DNA from: Ruminococcaceae bacterium UBA1417
GTDB lineage: Bacteria; Bacillota; Clostridia; Oscillospirales; Acutalibacteraceae
Reading direction: 5' to 3'
Length of the DNA: 34,420 nucleotides
Assembly (NCBI GenBank): GCA_002305575.1
Contig: DBPP01000018.1
Coordinates: 47,488-81,907, forward strand
In this document: positions 31,085 to 34,420 of the stretch, piece after piece
How the letters are laid out: the number at the start of each line of letters is the position of its first letter
Position numbering within the stretch: position 1 is the first letter of the stretch
Notes under the pieces: generated by a model
Seen by the model: only the letters and a program-made list of their open reading frames with translations
Told to the model about the DNA's origin: nothing
Databases searched by the model: none
Program-made: the position numbers and the translations under genes

Positions 31085-31135
31085 TAAAAAAACGGCGGAC
31101 GCCGCGCACATGGTGCGCTGTCCGCCTTATTTTTA
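31085..31135. terminator. Bidirectional terminator between degV and ribF
   Basis: GGCGGAC pairs with GTCCGCC and, across a small interior loop, GCGCAC pairs with GTGCGC (31094-31126). A-rich on the left and T-rich (TTATTTTT) on the right, it can serve both convergent genes. Confidence 0.85.
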
Positions 31136-32053
31136 TGCCTGAAACGCCGCAAAAATGGTCCGCGCCTGTTTTTCGTTGCGCCGAATCTCCGCCCTGAGCG
31201 CCTTCAGGTTTGCGAACTTCTTTTCATCCCGGATAAACTCCAGCAGCTCGAGCCGCAAGCTTTTGCCATACAGATCGCCCTTGAAATCGGGAATCCAGGT
31301 TTCGGAAAGTGCGCGGTCGGAACCGACGGTGGGCTTCACGCCGACGTTCGTCACGCCGCAGTACGTTTCCCCACCGATATGCACGCGGGACGCGTACACG
31401 CCAAAGCGTGGCAGGATGAAATGCTCCGGGAAATGCTGGTTGATGGTCGGCGTGCCGATCGTGCGGCCGATGTGGTTGCCGTGCACCACCTCGAACGCAA
31501 AGCCGAAGGGCCGCCCCAGCATCGCCGTAACATCCGCCATTTCGCCGCGTTCAATCGCCCCGCGGATGCGCGTCGCGCTGATGCGCTCGCCCTTGTAGCA
31601 GACCGTATCGACCACATGCAGCACAGCGCCGCGCTGCGCACACGAGCGGGCGAGCCACTCCGTATCGCCCGCCGCAAATTTGCCGAACCGGAAATCCGAC
31701 CCGCAGGAAACCGCGGCGGCTGAAAGCCCGAAGCGCAGCACGTTCAGAAAACGCTCGGCCGGCCAATCGGCGACATCGGCAAAGTCCGGCATGATAACCG
31801 CCTCGACGCCCCATGACTCAAAAATATGCAGCCGCTCCTCCACCGTCGTCAGATATCGGCAATCCCCGCCGAGGTGCTCGGCGGGATTATCGCGGAACGT
31901 AAACACCACGGGCGTATGGCCGCTCGCCTGCGCGGCGCGCACCACCGCCCGGTGGCCGATATGCAAACCGTCGAACGCGCCGAGCGCCACCGCTGTTTTC
32001 CCGCAGCCAAGAAGCTGCTCCCTGATTGTCTCCGTATCGCGAATCACGCGCAT
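31133..32053 (-). CDS. ribF: Bifunctional riboflavin kinase/FMN adenylyltransferase
   Basis: This 306-aa enzyme makes FMN and FAD. The N-terminal adenylyltransferase part has GAFDGLHIGHRAVV and, further on, the nucleotide-binding ISATRIRGAIERGE; the C-terminal flavokinase part has GRTIGTPTINQHF (the PTxN motif), GVYASRVHI, GVTNVGVKPTVG and LRLELLEFIRDEKKF. Start ATG 32053 with GGAGG close by. It follows truB by 57 nt and is the last gene of the rbfA-nrnA-truB-ribF unit. Confidence 0.96.
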   Translation of the reverse strand: MRVIRDTETIREQLLGCGKTAVALGAFDGLHIGHRAVVRAAQASGHTPVVFTFRDNPAEHLGGDCRYLTTVEERLHIFESWGVEAVIMPDFADVADWPAERFLNVLRFGLSAAAVSCGSDFRFGKFAAGDTEWLARSCAQRGAVLHVVDTVCYKGERISATRIRGAIERGEMADVTAMLGRPFGFAFEVVHGNHIGRTIGTPTINQHFPEHFILPRFGVYASRVHIGGETYCGVTNVGVKPTVGSDRALSETWIPDFKGDLYGKSLRLELLEFIRDEKKFANLKALRAEIRRNEKQARTIFAAFQA

Positions 32054-32110
32054 GGTATAACCTCCGAATTGATTTGAATTCCTTGTTCTTGAAGCCCCAA
32101 ACGCCAGGGC

Positions 32111-33013
32111 TCATATGTTTTCTGCGAAAGCCTTCACGTACCGCAGCGCACCGCCGTCGAGCGCGGCGAGCCCCAAAAAGCGCCCCCCACTGTACACGGC
32201 GACGCGTTCACCCGTGCCGGGTTCCGGACCGCACGAACGGCAGCGGGCAAAATCGAGCGCGCCGCCGTTCAGATACCGCTTGCCTTGCGCCGGCGTGACG
32301 TGCACAGCCGGCAGCGGTGCAAACAGCTTTTCCACCGGACGCAGCACGCCGGAAAAATCCCCGGTCTCGCGCAGCGCTTTCAGCGCGTCGAGCGAAACCG
32401 CATCGTCGAGCGTAAAGCCGCAGGCCGCTGTGCGCCGCAGCGCCGTCATGACGCCGCCGGTCGAAAGCGTCGCCGCAATATCCTCGATCAACGTGCGGAT
32501 GTACGTGCCCTTCGAACAGGTGACGATGAGCCGCCCCGCGCGCTGCGCTGCGTTGTAGTCGAGCAGCTTTAAGGACGCGATGTGCACCGGGCGCGCCGCG
32601 CGCTCGATCTCCATGCCCTGCCGCGCAAGCTTGTAGAGCCGCTGTCCGTTGACGGAAACCGCCGAGTACATCGGCGGCACCTGCAAAACATCGCCCGTAA
32701 ACTGCGGCAATACCGCTTCAAGCGCCGCCCTGTCCACCGGCGTTTCATCCGTTTCGAGCAGCGCGCCGGTGCTGTCGCCGGTGTCGCGCCGCTCTCCAAA
32801 GCGAAAATCCGCCGTATAGCTTTTGTCCGTATCGGGCAAAAGCGACGCCGCCTTCGTCGCGCGGCCGAGCAGCAGCGGCAGAACGCCGGTCGCCATCGGG
32901 TCCAGCGTGCCGGTATGGCCGATGTGCCGTTCGCGCGTCAGTCCGCGCACGACGGCCACCGCGTCGAACGATGTAAAATCCTGTGGTTTATCGAGCACGA
33001 TGATCCCGTCCAT
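32111..33013 (-). CDS. truB: tRNA pseudouridine-55 synthase TruB
   Basis: This 300-aa enzyme forms pseudouridine 55 in the T arm of tRNAs. The catalytic Asp38 is in HTGTLDPMATGVLPLLLG, preceded by IIVLDKPQDFTSFDAV; also KSYTADFRFGERRDTGDSTG, VPPMYSAVSVNGQRLYKLAR and CSKGTYIRTLIEDI. The ATG at 33013 follows AAAGGAGGG; the frame is open beyond it, but that stretch overlaps nrnA and is not coding. It lies 28 nt after nrnA. Confidence 0.96.
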   Translation of the reverse strand: MDGIIVLDKPQDFTSFDAVAVVRGLTRERHIGHTGTLDPMATGVLPLLLGRATKAASLLPDTDKSYTADFRFGERRDTGDSTGALLETDETPVDRAALEAVLPQFTGDVLQVPPMYSAVSVNGQRLYKLARQGMEIERAARPVHIASLKLLDYNAAQRAGRLIVTCSKGTYIRTLIEDIAATLSTGGVMTALRRTAACGFTLDDAVSLDALKALRETGDFSGVLRPVEKLFAPLPAVHVTPAQGKRYLNGGALDFARCRSCGPEPGTGERVAVYSGGRFLGLAALDGGALRYVKAFAENI

Positions 33014-33041
33014 CCGGCCCTCCTTTCGCGTATTTCCGGGC

Positions 33042-34010
33042 TTAAAGCCGTGTGTCCACTTCTCCGATGTGTTCGAGCGCCGCGCCGCACGCCGCGACGA
33101 TCTGCGCCTGCGCGTCCGCGAGCGTCCCGTGAATCGTGCAGCCCGCCGCGCCCTTGTGCCCGCCGCCGCCAAACTGCTTGCAGATTTCCGCGGCGTTGGC
33201 CGGCTCCACAGCGCGCAGGGAAATTTTATACTCGTTTTCGCCGCGCTCGCGGATCGTAAGCCCGAGCACAACGCCTTCCACCTGCCGCACCATTGCCGAA
33301 ACACCGTCGAGGTCGCTTTCCGTCGCGCCCGTCTCATCGATGAGCTGCTGCGTCAGGCAAAGCACTGCGCAGCGGCCGCCGTGGAAAAACGCCATGTCGC
33401 TGTACACGCGCTTTAAAAGCGCGATCGCCGTGCGGCTCTTGGTATCGAACATCACGCGGTTGATCTCCGCCGCGCGCGCACCGTGTTCGAGCAGCATGGC
33501 CGCCGTGCGGAAGGTTTCCGGCGTCGCGTTCGCGTAGCGGAAGCAGCCGGTGTCGGTGGAAAGGCCCGTGTAGAGACAATCCGCGATCTCGGGTGTGATC
33601 TCCACGCCGAGCGCCGGAATCAATGCCGCCATCATCTGGCAGGCCGCGGCCGCCGTACCCTCCACCCAAGCCTCCTTCGCAAAGGGGCGGTGCGTCGCAT
33701 GGTGGTCGATCGCAAGGTCGGCCTGCTCGCCAAACGGCTCCAGCGTGCCGAGCAGCGCTTTATCCGCCACATCCACCGCAACGATGTGCGCCGGCTCAAA
33801 ATCGCCGAGCGCCACGCCGCGGAACAGGTAGCCGAATTTTTCCGGCACCGCGTCGGCGCAGGCAAAGCGCACCGATTTGCCGAGCGCAATCAGCGCGCGG
33901 CAGAGCGCCGCCGCACAGCCGAGCGTATCGCCGTCCGGCGAGCGGTGCGAAAGAATCAGGATGTTATCCCACGCTTTCAGCCGCGCCGCGGCCGTTTCTC
34001 TGTCCGCCAT
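33042..34010 (-). CDS. nrnA: DHH/DHHA1 phosphoesterase, NrnA-type oligoribonuclease and pAp phosphatase
   Basis: This 322-aa protein carries the DHH motifs: HRSPDGDTLG, VAVDVADKALLG, the DHH itself in AIDHHATH, and GLSTDTGCFRYANATPETF, followed by the C-terminal DHHA1 domain with FGGGGHKGAAGCTIHG. NrnA degrades short oligoribonucleotides and dephosphorylates 3'-phosphoadenosine 5'-phosphate. It sits between rbfA and truB, where it usually lies in Firmicutes. It starts 29 nt after the rbfA stop. Confidence 0.95.
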   Translation of the reverse strand: MADRETAAARLKAWDNILILSHRSPDGDTLGCAAALCRALIALGKSVRFACADAVPEKFGYLFRGVALGDFEPAHIVAVDVADKALLGTLEPFGEQADLAIDHHATHRPFAKEAWVEGTAAAACQMMAALIPALGVEITPEIADCLYTGLSTDTGCFRYANATPETFRTAAMLLEHGARAAEINRVMFDTKSRTAIALLKRVYSDMAFFHGGRCAVLCLTQQLIDETGATESDLDGVSAMVRQVEGVVLGLTIRERGENEYKISLRAVEPANAAEICKQFGGGGHKGAAGCTIHGTLADAQAQIVAACGAALEHIGEVDTRL

Positions 34011-34039
34011 TTGAATCCCCGCCCTTTCCGTTTATGCCT

Positions 34040-34387
34040 TTATTTTTTCTCCAGATCGTGCAGAATGCGCGAGATGTTCGCACTGTATTCGATCGAGTCC
34101 GTCGCCTTAAAAATCAGCTCCGGCACATGGCGCAGCCTGAGCCGCGCGCCGAGCTCCCGACGGATAAAGCCCGCCGCGCTCTTGAGCCCCTTCACGGCGT
34201 TTTCCGCCGCGGGCATTCCCTCCATCGCGCTGACGTACACCGTGCAGTACGACAGATCATTCGTGACCTCCACGCGCACGACGCTCAGCATAATCCCGCT
34301 CACGCGTGGATCCTTGAGCTCGCGCAGGATCGCCGAAATCTCCCGGCGGATATCCTCCGTGGTTCTGCCCAGCTTATGACTTGGCAT
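34040..34387 (-). CDS. rbfA: Ribosome-binding factor A
   Basis: This 115-aa KH-like protein helps mature the 30S subunit. Signatures are RTTEDIRREISAILRELKDPRV, SVVRVEVTNDLSYCTVYVSAM, GFIRRELGARLRLRHVPELIF and DSIEYSANISRIL. The ATG follows AGGAGAG. It is the first gene of the unit visible at the right edge; infB would be expected just beyond, but the window ends 33 nt upstream. Confidence 0.96.
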   Translation of the reverse strand: MPSHKLGRTTEDIRREISAILRELKDPRVSGIMLSVVRVEVTNDLSYCTVYVSAMEGMPAAENAVKGLKSAAGFIRRELGARLRLRHVPELIFKATDSIEYSANISRILHDLEKK

Positions 34388-34420
34388 GGTATCTCTCCTA
34401 TTACAATAAATTTGGACAGG

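Noticed and set aside
34388..34420. Possible end of infB at the right edge
   Set aside because: A stop codon can be read on the minus strand, but only about 30 nt remain, too little to support a call.
1..34420. CRISPR arrays, transposases, integrases, toxin-antitoxin or phage genes
   Set aside because: I looked for repeated spacers, DDE/serine recombinase motifs and capsid or tail genes and saw none.

Overview
The window is a GC-rich chromosomal segment (roughly 60% GC by eye) of a bacterium that is most likely a high-GC member of the Clostridia, probably an Oscillospiraceae/Ruminococcaceae-type gut anaerobe. This placement is inferred from several things: Gram-positive style Shine-Dalgarno sites (AAGGAGG), sigma-A type promoters with 17-bp spacers, rubrerythrin, a DegV protein, the rbfA-nrnA-truB-ribF and rpsO-pnp gene orders, recA-recX, and small conserved-looking proteins of clostridial character. 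There are no rRNA or tRNA genes, no CRISPR array, no transposase and no phage gene. Nearly all of the window is chromosomal housekeeping DNA.

Layout. (1) Positions 1-212: two copies of a 102-bp tandem repeat, directly behind the lepA stop. (2) lepA on the minus strand, divergent from a plus-strand run 2203-8188: rsmE, an SDR reductase that is probably the EF-P modification enzyme, a 57-aa protein, a 311-aa protein with a C-terminal nucleoside-deoxyribosyltransferase-like domain, DAHP synthase, a histidine phosphatase, a CorA transporter, and rubrerythrin with its own promoter and terminator. (3) Minus strand 8284-12279: a MATE exporter and a separate operon of five uncharacterised genes (58, 262, 315, 42 and 69 aa). 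(4) Minus strand 12562-19819: rimO-pgsA-gpsA-(GNAT/fRMsr fusion)-nitroreductase as one probable unit, then a Nudix hydrolase and recA-recX. (5) 20199-25014: a lipoprotein (+), a small membrane protein, phosphoglucomutase and a YfcE-like phosphodiesterase (-), and a three-gene cassette of unknown proteins (+). (6) Minus strand 25007-29947: proB-proA and rpsO-pnp. (7) degV (+) at 30219-31073, then ribF, truB, nrnA and rbfA on the minus strand to the right edge.

How the genes work together. The recognisable genes cover translation and RNA (lepA, rsmE, rimO, rpsO, rbfA, truB, pnp, nrnA), recombination and SOS (recA, recX), membrane lipid precursors (gpsA, pgsA), proline synthesis (proBA), entry to the shikimate pathway (DAHP synthase), flavin cofactors (ribF), sugar phosphate conversion (phosphoglucomutase) and oxidative defence (rubrerythrin, the fRMsr fusion, nitroreductase).

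The parts that look undescribed are the five-gene operon 9886-12279, the cassette 24032-25014, the 311-aa two-part protein at 3988, the GNAT-fRMsr fusion at 13118, the 102-bp repeats, and the structured leader of recA. All functional calls come from reading motifs by eye; no database search was possible.
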